A DNA stretch of 64,000 nt from Welwitschia mirabilis. Its lineage: Eukaryota > Gnetophyta > Gnetopsida > Welwitschiales. Positions 48,375 to 59,646 of this stretch are shown piece after piece. Position 1 is the first letter of the stretch, and each line of letters opens with the position of its first letter. Location: the NCBI GenBank assembly GCA_051453625.1, contig JBOZIK010000001.1, positions 213,359,822 through 213,423,821 on the forward strand. The letters run 5' to 3'. The notes beneath the pieces were generated by a model. The model was not told where the DNA came from. It did no database searches and was given only the letters and a program-made list of their open reading frames with translations. The position numbers and the translations under genes were made by a program.

Positions 48375-49638
48375 TGTTGCATTGTTAACTTGTATGTATT
48401 TAATAGGGTATTTATGTAGTTTTGCATAATATTAGAAAATTTTATACTAGGTTTCTACAATAATGGAGGGTTAAGATGAATGATTCAAAAGCATGTAATC
48501 TTCATTAAATTTTATAGCATTTAAATTATTTTTTAATATTTTCTATTTAAAGTAAAGTTCTTGCAAACATTAAGGCTAATTCATTATATGAATACTTGTA
48601 AAAATCCTATTGTCCACCTTATTGTCTAGATGTTATTATGGGTGATAGAATACTTAAGCTAATGAGCATGATGATTAGAATCAATCTGACAAATGATATG
48701 AAATTATTATGAGGTAAAATCATCTTTCATATCATTTGGATGACCATTACGACAACACTTGAAATAACACTTCATCAAGCTTCACCTAATTTTGATCATT
48801 TGTCTCTCAATTCCTTACATAGTTGGTAGGGTTTTATTCATGCCTGTTAGTCTTATTTTTTTATGAGTCTACTTTGTTAATAAATATTGACTTTACATTT
48901 AACTCTTACTTGTCTTCATTTGCATTGAAAATTCTTATGATAGGTGATCAAAGGAATAAAGATTTATCCTTATTGTTTCAAAGAAACATCTTCCTTGGTA
49001 TTGAACTATGCATCCTTCATTGAAGTACTACTACTTTATAACATGAATGTTGATTCAAACCTAATTCAAATAACTCTTTTCTATTTTCATATGTTTATTT
49101 TGTGCATGTTCCTTATAGTTTATGTTACTTCTAATTCTATGATAACTTCTTTAGTGATATAGATTATAAGGATAACCTTTATTAAGGCTGAGAATTCTTA
49201 TTTTAGGTGCATTGTCATTTCTTTTTTAGATTAACTTTGCATAACTTTATATCTTATTTAATGTACCTAATAGCTTAGATTGATCTCAATCTAGTGATAG
49301 CATTTCTTAATGGATCTAGATTATACAAGGTCAATCTTTATGATAGGTTGATTTGGTAATTAGATAGAAGTTGCATTTAGTTTAGATTTTCATTTATTTT
49401 CATAATTTTATCTTCATTATTATTTTGTAATTATTCTTTGGTTTTACTGTAGAGAAACATAAATGCTTCATTCTTGAAATTAATTCTTACTCTTTTTCAC
49501 TATGCCTTCAATGAGAATATGAAATTTGAATTACTCTCATCTATATTAATATGTTGTGTTGTGCAAAATATATGCTTATTTGTGAATGATAGAATCTTTT
49601 TAATAGAGTAATCATTTGCACATATATGTATCACAATA
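48375..49638 (+). mobile_element. Element 1, 3' LTR (1264 bp)
   Basis: It starts TGTTGCATTGTTAACTTG and ends CACAATA; alignment with the 5' LTR indicates an ancestral end in CAACA. The conserved LTR block is at about 48991-49032. The two short ORFs at 48823-49162 lie in the LTR and are not genes. Confidence 0.85.
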
Positions 49639-51540
49639 GTCTATTCTCTATCAAGTTTGTTTATGTTTTAAGAGTTTCTTCATTACTTCTCCCCTCATTA
49701 TTATTAACTTCATCATTACTTTATTAAATTCATTCTTTATTTTGTTTATTATTATATTTGATAATATCTTCCTCTTCTTCATTATCTTTATCAACACCAT
49801 TAACTATATCTTGCTCTTTCTTATTGAATTCATTATAGTTTTAGTAAGGATTATTTTCATTTTTTAAATTGGTGGATTCCTTAAAAATATCATTAAAAAG
49901 ATAATAGAAATAAAAGTTCTTATTATGTTTATTATGTAATAGAAAATAATTTGATATTTCTTAAGTTGACTCTTCTTCCTCTTTGTTGAATAATTCTATT
50001 AATCCTGAACTGTAATCCTTATTTTTAGTTATTGAATTACTGTTACTGACTATTATCTTGGATTATCATTTAGATAACATGGGTGGATGACTTCCCTCAT
50101 AATGTAAATTCTTTCATTTATTAAATTTTCCCTAAATCTCATATGTTGAAATTCTTTTAAAGGTTAAACACCTTCATCCTCATTATAAAGTGAGTAAAAT
50201 TCAAGGATATGATCTAATATTTCAATATCATCATTGTCTTATTCTTCATCATTCTCATCATCTTATTGTATATCATTATTTTTAATTCATTAAATTCACT
50301 AGAAGGATAAATATTTCTATTATATTTATTATGGATTAAAGAATTTTTAGATTTTTCTTGATTTAATTCTTTTGTTTCATCTTTATTTTCTAATAGGAAT
50401 TAAATTGGGTCATAACCTAAATTATCATCTAAGAGATATTATATTTATCCTTATTGTTAAATAATGGAGTTAAATCATCATTGAATTCCATTTCTTATTC
50501 ATCTTCTAATAAGTTTGATGTTGTAGATTGATCCATACTTTCATTTTCTATATTGAAGAAAGAATTTTTACTATTTACTACTTCAAAGTTCTCCTCATGT
50601 TTTTCAAAGTGGGTTGTTTAATAGAATCTTAAGATTATTAAATTTGAAATAAATTTTGTTGAAACATTCTAATCAAATTTTCTAACTTATTATTGGTATT
50701 TTCTTATCTCATTTTCATTTCCTTAAGTATTTTTGTTACTGAGTTATTTCTTTTTTTATAGTAACTTGTGGTAAATGGATCTTCTTATCTATGATAATAT
50801 ATAGAAGATGATTGTTCTTTATAATAGATCATTGAAGATGTTATTCTTCATTGTAACTCATAGGAGATTATTGGGATTCACTAAAATGATTGTAGGATGT
50901 TTCACTAGATCAGCTAGAATCCCTACAATGTTTTAAATTACCATTATTATTTTCATTTGGAATTTAAAAAGAAGGATGAGAAAAATAAGAAGATTGAAAA
51001 GATGAAGGGGTATTAGTCTCAACATCATTTGAAGGTCCCTAAAGTTATTCTTGAAATATTTCTATAAGTGTTTTATTTCCATTATTCTTAGAATTTATAT
51101 GTCTTCTCCTCCTTTCTTCAACTCTTATTTTAGCTAATATTTTTTAAAATAATCTTTTATCATTATTATAATTAGTGGATAGGAAAGATTAATAAGAAGG
51201 ATTCTTAGTTTTAAGTTCTAGATCATCATTAGAAAATAATTTACAAAATTTTTATCTTTCATATCTCTTTATAGTAATTATCTCTCCTATAGTAATGTTC
51301 GCATTTGAATTAGAGGGTTCTACCATGTTTTAAGTGACACTACTCATTAATAAAAAGGGGATAAAATAATTTTTTGTTTATTTTATCATTTTCAATACTA
51401 CTATTTGAAAAATTTAGTTCTATCATGTTTTAAGTGACACTACTCGTTAATAAAAAGGGGATAAAACAATTTTTCTTCTATTTTATTATTTTCACTACTA
51501 CTATTTGAAACATTTAGTTCTAAAAACATAAAAGCAGAAA
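49639..51540 (-). pseudogene. Element 3, gag-like region
   Basis: The minus strand reads a low-complexity stretch with IYYKEQSSSIYYH, then KRNNSVTKILKEMKMR and NTNNKLENLIRMFQQNL (about 50650-50760). This is the coiled, Gln/Asn-rich segment common after the gag core of Athila-type elements. Acidic, Asn-rich sequence continues to 49.7 kb. The frame is heavily broken, and no CCHC finger is seen. Confidence 0.45.
51321..51521 (+). repeat. Tandem duplication, 2 x 100 bp
   Basis: The unit starting ta(c/t)catgttttaagtgacac occurs at 51321 and 51421, exactly 100 bases apart, with few differences. A short third start (tttagttcta) follows. Confidence 0.85.
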
Positions 51541-52140
51541 ATTTTTTCTTTAAATCTTTTGAAATTATGTACTTGGGACATGTGTGCCTATTTTATTTTT
51601 CATCAATTAAGCATTTTTCTGATATTTTTCTGATTAAGCTTTGTTTCCTTAGATACTTTAGCTTTTTACTAGATTCTTTCATGTTCCTACACACTTAACA
51701 AAATATTAGCCTGTTCATCATCTCAACCATCATCTGCATGACAGCCTAGATGAGAAGAAAATAGGGGAAAAAAAGCAAAGAAACTAAAAAATATAATTGT
51801 CAAAAACTAGAACAGAAACCTACTGCTAATTATCTTCTTATGTCATCCATATGATAGAGAAGATGATATCAACTTATTATAGAGTAGAAAACTAAAAACA
51901 AAGCTATGAATTAAATAAATAAATAAATAAATAAATAATTCTAGACTATCATCTGACTATGTCATAGGGATGAAAAACAGGACAACAAACATGAAAAATG
52001 CAAAATGAAAAATGTAAAAAAAATGGAAAGAAAAACTATGATATTTATTTTAAAAATATAATGCTACTATAAACAAATACCTAAATCCGAATATGAAGCA
52101 CTTATTTGGTTAATAACAATCCTTTAACTCCTTATGGTTT
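51541..52140 (-). mobile_element. Element 3, 5' leader
   Basis: No coding signal. It holds several ATCATC/GATGAT-type motifs (about 51715-51745, 51843-51858) and an (AAAT)n array at 51907-51938. Confidence 0.4.
51907..51938 (+). repeat. (AAAT)n microsatellite
   Basis: About seven AAAT units, uninterrupted. Confidence 0.9.
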
Positions 52141-52158
52141 TCACTAGTAATGGCTTTA
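52141..52158 (-). promoter_or_regulatory. Element 3 primer-binding site, degenerate tRNA-Asp type
   Basis: The plus strand reads TCACTAGTAATGGCTTTA, three bases from the LTR. Against the tRNA-Asp 3' end TCCCCGGCAACGGCGCCA, most differences are C-to-T or G-to-A, with a few other changes. It is weaker than the sites of elements 1 and 2, but correct in place and spacing. Confidence 0.5.
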
Positions 52159-52161
52159 AGA

Positions 52162-53329
52162 TGTTACACTGTGTTTATGCAAATATTAAATTCTTATTTA
52201 AATCTATCAATAAAAAATACATGCATAAATACAACACACTGATATAGATGAGAGTGGACTCGAATATCATAATCCACCAAAGGTTCTAAAGAAAAAAAAG
52301 AGAATTATTTTTTACAAAGTAAAGATCCAAAATAAAAATCAATAATGTAAGAAAAGTAAACACATAATGTAAATGAAAAATGCAATGAGTAGGCCTTGCA
52401 TAACCTAGATTAATAAAGAAAACTATTACTATTCAAAATCAATCTAAGATATCAAGTGCATTAACCAAAATATGAAAAATGTAACAATTTAATCTAGGAA
52501 ATATAAAATGCAATTTTAGTTCCTAATGGTTTTAACTTTAATAAAGGTTATTCTTGATGACCTATATCACAAATGAAACTATCATAGAATCATAAGTAAC
52601 ATAAACCATAAGGAACAAGTACATGATTAAATACAACTAAAGAAAACTTTCATATTATGTTGAACCAACATCCTATTATAATGTAGAAGCACCTTAATGA
52701 AGAATACATAGCCTAACACCCAAAAAGACACCTTTCTATAATTAATAGATAGATCTTCAACCCTTTGATCTTCCTAACATGAGAATTTTTAATGTGAATA
52801 TGATCAAAGCTAAGAGTAAAGTTAGTATTTATTAATAACAATAGACTCTAATAATAGCAAATATAATAGACACATGAGAAATCCTAACAACATATAAGAG
52901 GATGCATGACACATTGCAAAAGTTTGATAAAGTTAGTATGTGAACAATAATTAAATTGTCATCCTAGATATCATCCAGATGATAGTGAGGATGATATCAT
53001 ATCAATAGAGTTTGATATTTAGCCTTTATGTCAGTCTAGTTAGCATCCTAGTCAGCATGCAAGTGGTGTCATCTTAGCATGTCATTCAAATGATGTAGGG
53101 ATGATAAACTTTTTGATGCTCTTTATCAAGTTAAATTGTTCTTAAAGTCATTAATTCCTCGTCAAAATTTGAAATATCAAAAATAATTTAAAATACCTCC
53201 AAAAGTGCTAGAATTTGTGTATTTACATGATTTTCTCCTTAAATCTTAATAATCATCATTTTGTTCTTAACTGTTTTGAAAAATGTCTCAAGATATCTCA
53301 TCAAAAACATACAGTTTGGCATCACAACA
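52162..53329 (-). mobile_element. Element 3, 5' LTR
   Basis: It starts TGTTACACTGTG and ends CACAACA on the plus strand. It aligns with the LTRs at 30958 and 57922. The right flank ATAGACTTATCTTCTTATTT matches the unit sequence at about 22384. The conserved LTR block is at about 52691-52730, reversed. Confidence 0.7.
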
Positions 53330-54319
53330 ATAGACTTATCTTCTTATTTTAAAATATAACGGTTTTTTCAATATATTCAAATAAACATTATGAATTTCTG
53401 TGCATAATATTTAAAAATTCATTATCATAAACTTATAGCTTTAACATCTCATATTGATAGTTCACTATTATGACCTTAATGGAATATACCTCTTCAATTT
53501 ACTCATTATCCTAATCAAGAAAAATCGTGTCCACATAAAAATTCTTAAAAACATAAAACATAATATCAAGATAGATTCTATCTTTTTGAATTAATTTTTT
53601 TAATATTAAAACTTTAAGTGATACTAACCTTAATAAGTTAACTTGGAAAATAAGAAAAACCTTTTCTTAAAAAAGGTAAGTAAACTTAAATTCTACCTAA
53701 CTTACAATGACAAGGTGATCACTTATTAATGGTTTATTTGTTATAATTCATCAACTACTATTATTAAGTCTTGAGAACTACTAGATGGATGGTAATGATG
53801 AATTATTTATGCATTTGATAAGTTAATCAAAAAATGTAGTGAATGTGTGAAATGATTTAAATGAATAATGATGGTTATGGTTATTAATGGATAACATCCT
53901 TAGATTTTAATGAATTAGTTGTGATTTGGAAAGTGTTACTATAAGGGAGGTTTTCAAAGTGATAAGAGGTATAAGGTTAAAAATATTAGGATTGTAATGT
54001 TTAAAATATTGAAGGAAGTATGATGGATATCATTTTCATGAATTGACTTTGCACATACATGTAAAAACTTTGAAGGATAATGAGGCATGCAAGCAAAAGA
54101 GTTTACATTTTTAAAGTCAGTAGTAATTCATCTTATTATATCTTTCTACCTTTCTAGTAAATCTTTTAAAGGGTACTTAAAAGCATTAAAATTATGATGA
54201 GAGGAATGGGTATTTGATTAGTAAGAGAAGGATCAAGATCATGAACTTAATAAATAAAATTAGCATTATTATTATTATTCTTTAGAATTTTCATAGTATT
54301 AATAATATTCAAGTTTATT

Positions 54320-54900
54320 ATCAAGTTATTAAAAGAAATTTTCATTTGACCATTCTATAATTAATAAAGAAATTTGATGTTACTAGAAAATCTCTATCTA
54401 AAATGACTAACACTAAATTATGCTTGGTTTCATTCATTTCTAGGAAAATCAAATCAACCAAGAAGTTGTATTTATTAATTTGCATAATTAAATCTTTAAA
54501 ATTTTCTAATACTAGTTTCAATGAGTTGTCTACTAACTGCAATTATATTTTAGTCTTTTTAAGATTATCAAAGCCAAGTTCCTTGTAAAATAAATGTGGT
54601 AAAATATCCATGCTTTCTTCTAAATCTAATAAGACTTTCCTAAGATGTTTATTTCTAATTGTGATACCAATATAAGACATCAAAGATCTTTATATTTTAG
54701 AGGTATTTGATCTTAAATAGGTGCACTTATTTGCTAGGCTAAAAATATCTTTTTCTTAACATACATTTTTCTCTTAATCATACACACATCTCTTAGAAAT
54801 TTTACATAAGGGGAGATTTTTCTAATTATGTCTAATAATGGCATGTTAATTTTGATATTTTTGAGAGCCTTTAAAGCTTCTTTTTTTTTTTTTTTAAATG
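54320..54900 (-). pseudogene. Unit C2 aspartic protease remnant
   Basis: The ORF 54342-54542 reads KYNFLVDLIFLEMNETKHN and then VILDRDFLVTSNFFINYR, matching the gypsy protease second half (PVDFIVLD, then ILGRPFLATSNALINCR). The upstream catalytic part, about 54600, is too eroded to show the Asp triad. Confidence 0.65.
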
Positions 54901-55359
54901 TCTCTTTTCTAAGTTATTATGGAAAGAATAGAGGTTTTTGATAAGTAGGTAAACATTCTTCTAATTTTTGTATCCTTCTTGTTATTTGTTATGGGGTTCA
55001 ACTATTCTTGATTATGTTCTTTTTCTAATTGTTTATTTAAATATTTATTGATTCTAAGATGAATAACTTAATTTATTTGATATTATTGGGCTTTAATCCT
55101 TTAATGTATTTAACTCCTTTAGGGTTTGGGTATGAGCTTATGAGGAGTTTTTCGTGTTCTCTTTGATTTATGAAAGAGAGAATCTATTGAATAATTTGGG
55201 TTTGGATATGAGTAGTTTATTCAAGGTTGTTTAGCTTAAGAGTTCTTTGATGATCATGGTTAATTTGGATTTGACCATGACTAATCATAGATTCAGTGTC
55301 CATGAATTTTATCAATGCTTACTCTAATAAAGTGGATGATGAGGACTATTAATTAATTG

Positions 55360-55979
55360 NNNNNNNNNNNNNNNNNNNNNNNNNNNNNNNNNNNNNNNNN
55401 NNNNNNNNNNNNNNNNNNNNNNNNNNNNNNNNNNNNNNNNNNNNNNNNNNNNNNNNNNNNNNNNNNNNNNNNNNNNNNNNNNNNNNNNNNNNNNNNNNNN
55501 NNNNNNNNNNNNNNNNNNNNNNNNNNNNNNNNNNNNNNNNNNNNNNNNNNNNNNNNNNNNNNNNNNNNNNNNNNNNNNNNNNNNNNNNNNNNNNNNNNNN
55601 NNNNNNNNNNNNNNNNNNNNNNNNNNNNNNNNNNNNNNNNNNNNNNNNNNNNNNNNNNNNNNNNNNNNNNNNNNNNNNNNNNNNNNNNNNNNNNNNNNNN
55701 NNNNNNNNNNNNNNNNNNNNNNNNNNNNNNNNNNNNNNNNNNNNNNNNNNNNNNNNNNNNNNNNNNNNNNNNNNNNNNNNNNNNNNNNNNNNNNNNNNNN
55801 NNNNNNNNNNNNNNNNNNNNNNNNNNNNNNNNNNNNNNNNNNNNNNNNNNNNNNNNNNNNNNNNNNNNNNNNNNNNNNNNNNNNNNNNNNNNNNNNNNNN
55901 NNNNNNNNNNNNNNNNNNNNNNNNNNNNNNNNNNNNNNNNNNNNNNNNNNNNNNNNNNNNNNNNNNNNNNNNNNNNNNN
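55360..55979. other. Assembly gap, 620 N
   Basis: In the tandem paralogue the bases flanking this gap are practically contiguous (about 61640-61665), so the gap either is mis-sized or hides an insertion. Confidence 0.9.
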
Positions 55980-56259
55980 ATTGATGATGATGAAAATTGG
56001 ATTCTTGGTTAACTCATTTGATTTTAATCATGAAAACTATCTTATCTCCCTGAAATGTTGAAATGATTCCTCTACTTGGGACTGCAAATATTTAAATATG
56101 GTTCATTCTTAATATTCTAGCACTAATATCCTATGATGTTAACTTTTTCATTTATAGTGTTTTTAATTATGGGTATAGAAGGATACTCAAATGTTTTATA
56201 GTAGTGTAAGTTGGAAATAAGATATTTGAGTGTGGAGGTTAATGATTTGAATGTAATGG

Positions 56260-56600
56260 ATAGAAATTCTACTACTCTTAATAATATATATATTTAATTA
56301 TTGATATCAAAATGTTTTGAGACTCTAAACACATTACTAGATCTAACGGATGAATGCGATCTAGATTATTAAATTGATTTCTCCCCATTTCTATAGCTTT
56401 TAACTAATGTTTCTAGGTAATCCCATGCTTCTAGTAGTAATTTATGAAAAGTACATATACTTATCATCTTAACTCATTATCTATTATTAATAGATAAACC
56501 ATCATAAAAGAAACTAATATCTCTACTTGGCTTAAATCCATGTTGTGGATATTTTTCAAGATAATCTTTAAATCTCTTTAAGGTTGAGGAGAAGGTTTCA
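56260..56600 (-). pseudogene. Unit C2 gag remnant
   Basis: It is the counterpart of the better readable 61930-62260, with the same words for the retrotransposon gag core (a W-F-x-D-G-like segment and a DExWDxLE-like segment). It is broken by many stops. Confidence 0.55.
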
Positions 56601-57765
56601 TGATTTTTTTTTTTAATAATTCATGATGTAAAGCTTTAGATTTATAAAGTAATAGAAAAATTTTATAGAGAACAAAAATATCATAAAACAAATCCTAAAT
56701 ATTATTAATTTTACAAATTTAACTAGATTTTGTAAAAATGAATAAAAAATAAAATAAATTCCAAAACAATTTTAGATTTCAATAGAAAAGAGCCAGTACC
56801 CATAACTAGAAATAAGGAAAAATAAAAAATATACTTAAAAGAAAAATAAAAGAATTAGTTTAGGTTTCATTAGAATAGGACTAGTACTAGCCACTAGAAA
56901 AATGAAAACTAAGCTTAAAAAATTACAAGAAAGAAAATGATGCAATTTTAAAAATCAACCATGTTAATATTCTAGAAAGTTTCTCAAAAATATATTTGCT
57001 ATGAACTATTGTTATTCATTGTGATAAAATACAAATGTTAAATAAATTAGATAAGAACCTAGTACCAATTTTTCATAGGAATATTTATTGTAAACTTAAT
57101 AAAAGTAACACAATAATTTCAAACTTGTAATAAAATCAAAACAAAATGTGAGCTTGAGTTTTAAGAATTTTAATGAACTTTAGTTGGTGATGTAGGAAAA
57201 TAAACATGCCCCAGAGATCTAGCTTGGCTTGTTCGATATTGCACCTTCACTTTAATTATTTCCTATAATTCCTAAGTCATAAGTTTTAAATCATTCAGTT
57301 ATGATGAATCCAATATGATGACATAATTTCATTCATCACATTAGTAAATTGAATGGTCACTTGGTCCTTTATAGTCTTGCATGAACATAGAAAATAAGCA
57401 TAACTATACTTAAGATCTATAACATTGTAATGACTATAATCAAAAAGTTAACTTTAGAGAATTCACTTAGTTTGAAATGTCTTGATTATGTAGTCTCACT
57501 TAAGGATTAAAAGCATTATGTTAATGTGCATTAGATATTAAATAACTTGCTTAAGGATTAAATGTACCATGTTAACATGCACTATAAATCAATTAATGAA
57601 AAACTTTATCTTATATTAAATTAATAAATGCATTACATTAAAAGAGAAATATGAAGATTAAATGGACTCATCAAACTAGCCTTAAAACAAGTCCACTCCC
57701 CAGGAAGGTTCTTCAAAAGCCATGTAAACTTGATGCTTTAAGTATCCCTACTACATTCATACAAT

Positions 57766-57921
57766 AAACAATGGTTTAAAATAAGAAGATTTCTTGAGCT
57801 ATGTGATAGCTAGAGTAGGTTTTTTTATTTTGAATTGTAGAGTGTTCACATGTTTTTAATTTTAACATGAGTGTTTTATACCATCATGTATAACTTACAT
57901 GAAGATAATTGCATATATAGT
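57766..57921. repeat. Edge of the HSP70 unit, left of LTR L5
   Basis: It aligns with 22240-22388 and ends in ATAGT (57917-57921). The jump at about 57766 from sequence equivalent to 17960 into sequence equivalent to 22240 means that the intervening 4.3 kb, including HSP70, is absent here. Confidence 0.7.
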
Positions 57922-59029
57922 TGTTTTGATGCATATTTATACAAATGTTACATTCTTATTTAAATATATCAATTCAAAACATATGTAAAAATACAATACA
58001 CTAATATAGATGGAAGTAGATTCGAATGTCATAATCCATTAAAGGCACTAGGTGAGAAGAAAGAGAATTGCTTTTCATAAATTAAAATTCAAAATGAAAA
58101 TCAACAATGTAAGAAAAGTAAATACACAATACAAATGCAAAATGCAACTATTCTAAATGCAACATCTATCCGACTACCAAATCTTCCTTTCACAAAAATC
58201 AGCACTACATAACCTAGATCAATAGAGGAAACTATCACTGATTAAGATAAACCTAGCCTATGAAGTGTGTCAAAAAAATTATGAAAACATGTAATGATTT
58301 TATCTAGAAAATATAAAATGCAAATCAAGTTTCTAAACTAATGGTTTTAACCTTAATAAAGATTACCCTTGATGGAATATATCATAAATGAAACTATTAT
58401 GGAATCATAAGCAACATAAACTATAAGAAAAATTTACATGATTAAATAAAACTAAAGACAATTTTCATATTAAGTTAAACCGACATTCTATTATAAAGTA
58501 GAAGAACCTAATCAAGGAGACATAGCTTAATACTAAGGAAGACCCCTCTTTGCAACTAACAGATGGACCTTTATCTCTTTAATCTATGGTCATAAAAATT
58601 TTCAATACAACAAATATAATTAGAGTGGAGGGCAAAGGCAACATTTATTAATAACAATAGACTCTAATAATAGAAACCCTAACAAACACATGAGAAATCC
58701 TAACAGTACATAAGAGGATGTATGACATATTACAAAAGTTTGATGAATTTGATACATTAACTAAAATTATATGATCATCTCGGTTATCATCTAGATGATG
58801 ATGGGGATGATGCCATATGAATAAAGTTCTATTTTTAGCCTTCATATCAATTTAGTTAGCATCCTAGCCGATATGCAAGTGGCATCGTCATAGCATATTA
58901 TTAAAATGATGTAGAGGATGATAGACTTCTTAAAGCTCTTCCTCAAGTTAAATTGTCATTGAATCTCATTAATTTCTCCTTAAAATGTGAAGTATCAGAA
59001 TTAATCATAAATACATCCAAAAGTTCTAG
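57922..59029 (-). mobile_element. LTR L5, same family and same site as the element 3 LTRs
   Basis: It starts TGTTTTGATGCATATTTAT directly after ATAGT and aligns with 30958-32065 and 52162-53202. The last roughly 127 bases of the LTR fall into the following gap. The sequence after the gap (59647) resumes the unit a few bases beyond the insertion point. It could be a solo LTR. The conserved LTR block is at about 58508-58545, reversed. Confidence 0.7.
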
Positions 59030-59646
59030 NNNNNNNNNNNNNNNNNNNNNNNNNNNNNNNNNNNNNNNNNNNNNNNNNNNNNNNNNNNNNNNNNNNNNNN
59101 NNNNNNNNNNNNNNNNNNNNNNNNNNNNNNNNNNNNNNNNNNNNNNNNNNNNNNNNNNNNNNNNNNNNNNNNNNNNNNNNNNNNNNNNNNNNNNNNNNNN
59201 NNNNNNNNNNNNNNNNNNNNNNNNNNNNNNNNNNNNNNNNNNNNNNNNNNNNNNNNNNNNNNNNNNNNNNNNNNNNNNNNNNNNNNNNNNNNNNNNNNNN
59301 NNNNNNNNNNNNNNNNNNNNNNNNNNNNNNNNNNNNNNNNNNNNNNNNNNNNNNNNNNNNNNNNNNNNNNNNNNNNNNNNNNNNNNNNNNNNNNNNNNNN
59401 NNNNNNNNNNNNNNNNNNNNNNNNNNNNNNNNNNNNNNNNNNNNNNNNNNNNNNNNNNNNNNNNNNNNNNNNNNNNNNNNNNNNNNNNNNNNNNNNNNNN
59501 NNNNNNNNNNNNNNNNNNNNNNNNNNNNNNNNNNNNNNNNNNNNNNNNNNNNNNNNNNNNNNNNNNNNNNNNNNNNNNNNNNNNNNNNNNNNNNNNNNNN
59601 NNNNNNNNNNNNNNNNNNNNNNNNNNNNNNNNNNNNNNNNNNNNNN
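59030..59646. other. Assembly gap, 617 N
   Basis: Comparison with element 3 predicts only about 135 missing bases (LTR end plus a few flanking bases). If the gap size is real, about 480 bases are unexplained. Confidence 0.9.

Larger units (their letters stand above)
35952..49638 (+). mobile_element. Element 1: full-length but dead Athila/Tat-like Ty3-gypsy element
   Basis: This 13.7 kb element has LTRs 35952-37211 and 48375-49638, a tRNA-Asp primer site at 37215, and the domain order gag, protease, RT, RNase H, integrase, then a further ORF. This order (integrase last) defines Ty3-gypsy, and the large size with an extra ORF after integrase fits the Athila/Tat branch. The flanks are ATTTA (35947-35951) and GTCTA (49639-49643), which differ only by transitions and are consistent with one 5-bp duplication. 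It is inserted in element 3. Every domain carries stops, many of them TAG in place of Gln or Trp codons. Confidence 0.85.
30958..53329 (-). mobile_element. Element 3: Athila/Tat-like element, interrupted by element 1
   Basis: The outer LTRs are 30958-32184 and 52162-53329. A primer site at the inner edge of the right LTR sets the direction to the minus strand. Removing element 1 leaves about 8.7 kb. The flanks rejoin in the unit: ATAGT on the left and ATAGA on the right, against ATAGT in the empty copy at about 22384. The interior retains a gag-like region (49.6-51.5 kb) and a long 3' noncoding region (32.2-35.9 kb). I find no RT, RNase H or integrase of its own. Confidence 0.7.
53330..57765 (-). 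mobile_element. Unit copy C2: minus-strand Ty3-gypsy gag-protease region
   Basis: This stretch aligns with 59647-63650 at an offset of about 6.3 kb, so the two are tandem paralogues. It contains protease (54.3-54.9 kb) and gag (56.2-56.6 kb) remnants on the minus strand, in the order expected if transcription runs right to left. After the protease no RT is found; instead, in the reconstructed unit, the HSP70/BiP fragment follows. Confidence 0.65.

Noticed and set aside
48823-49162. Two overlapping plus-strand ORFs
   Set aside because: They are inside the 3' LTR of element 1; the 5' LTR copy has no equivalent open frame.
35952-49638. Integrated plant pararetrovirus (caulimovirid) instead of a retrotransposon
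   Set aside because: LTRs, a target-site duplication, an integrase after RNase H and a tRNA-Asp primer site fit Ty3-gypsy; no movement-protein or coat motifs were seen.
58648-58845. Minus-strand ORF rich in His and Asp
   Set aside because: It is inside LTR L5 and comes from ATCATC/GATGAT motifs; the other LTR copies do not keep it.
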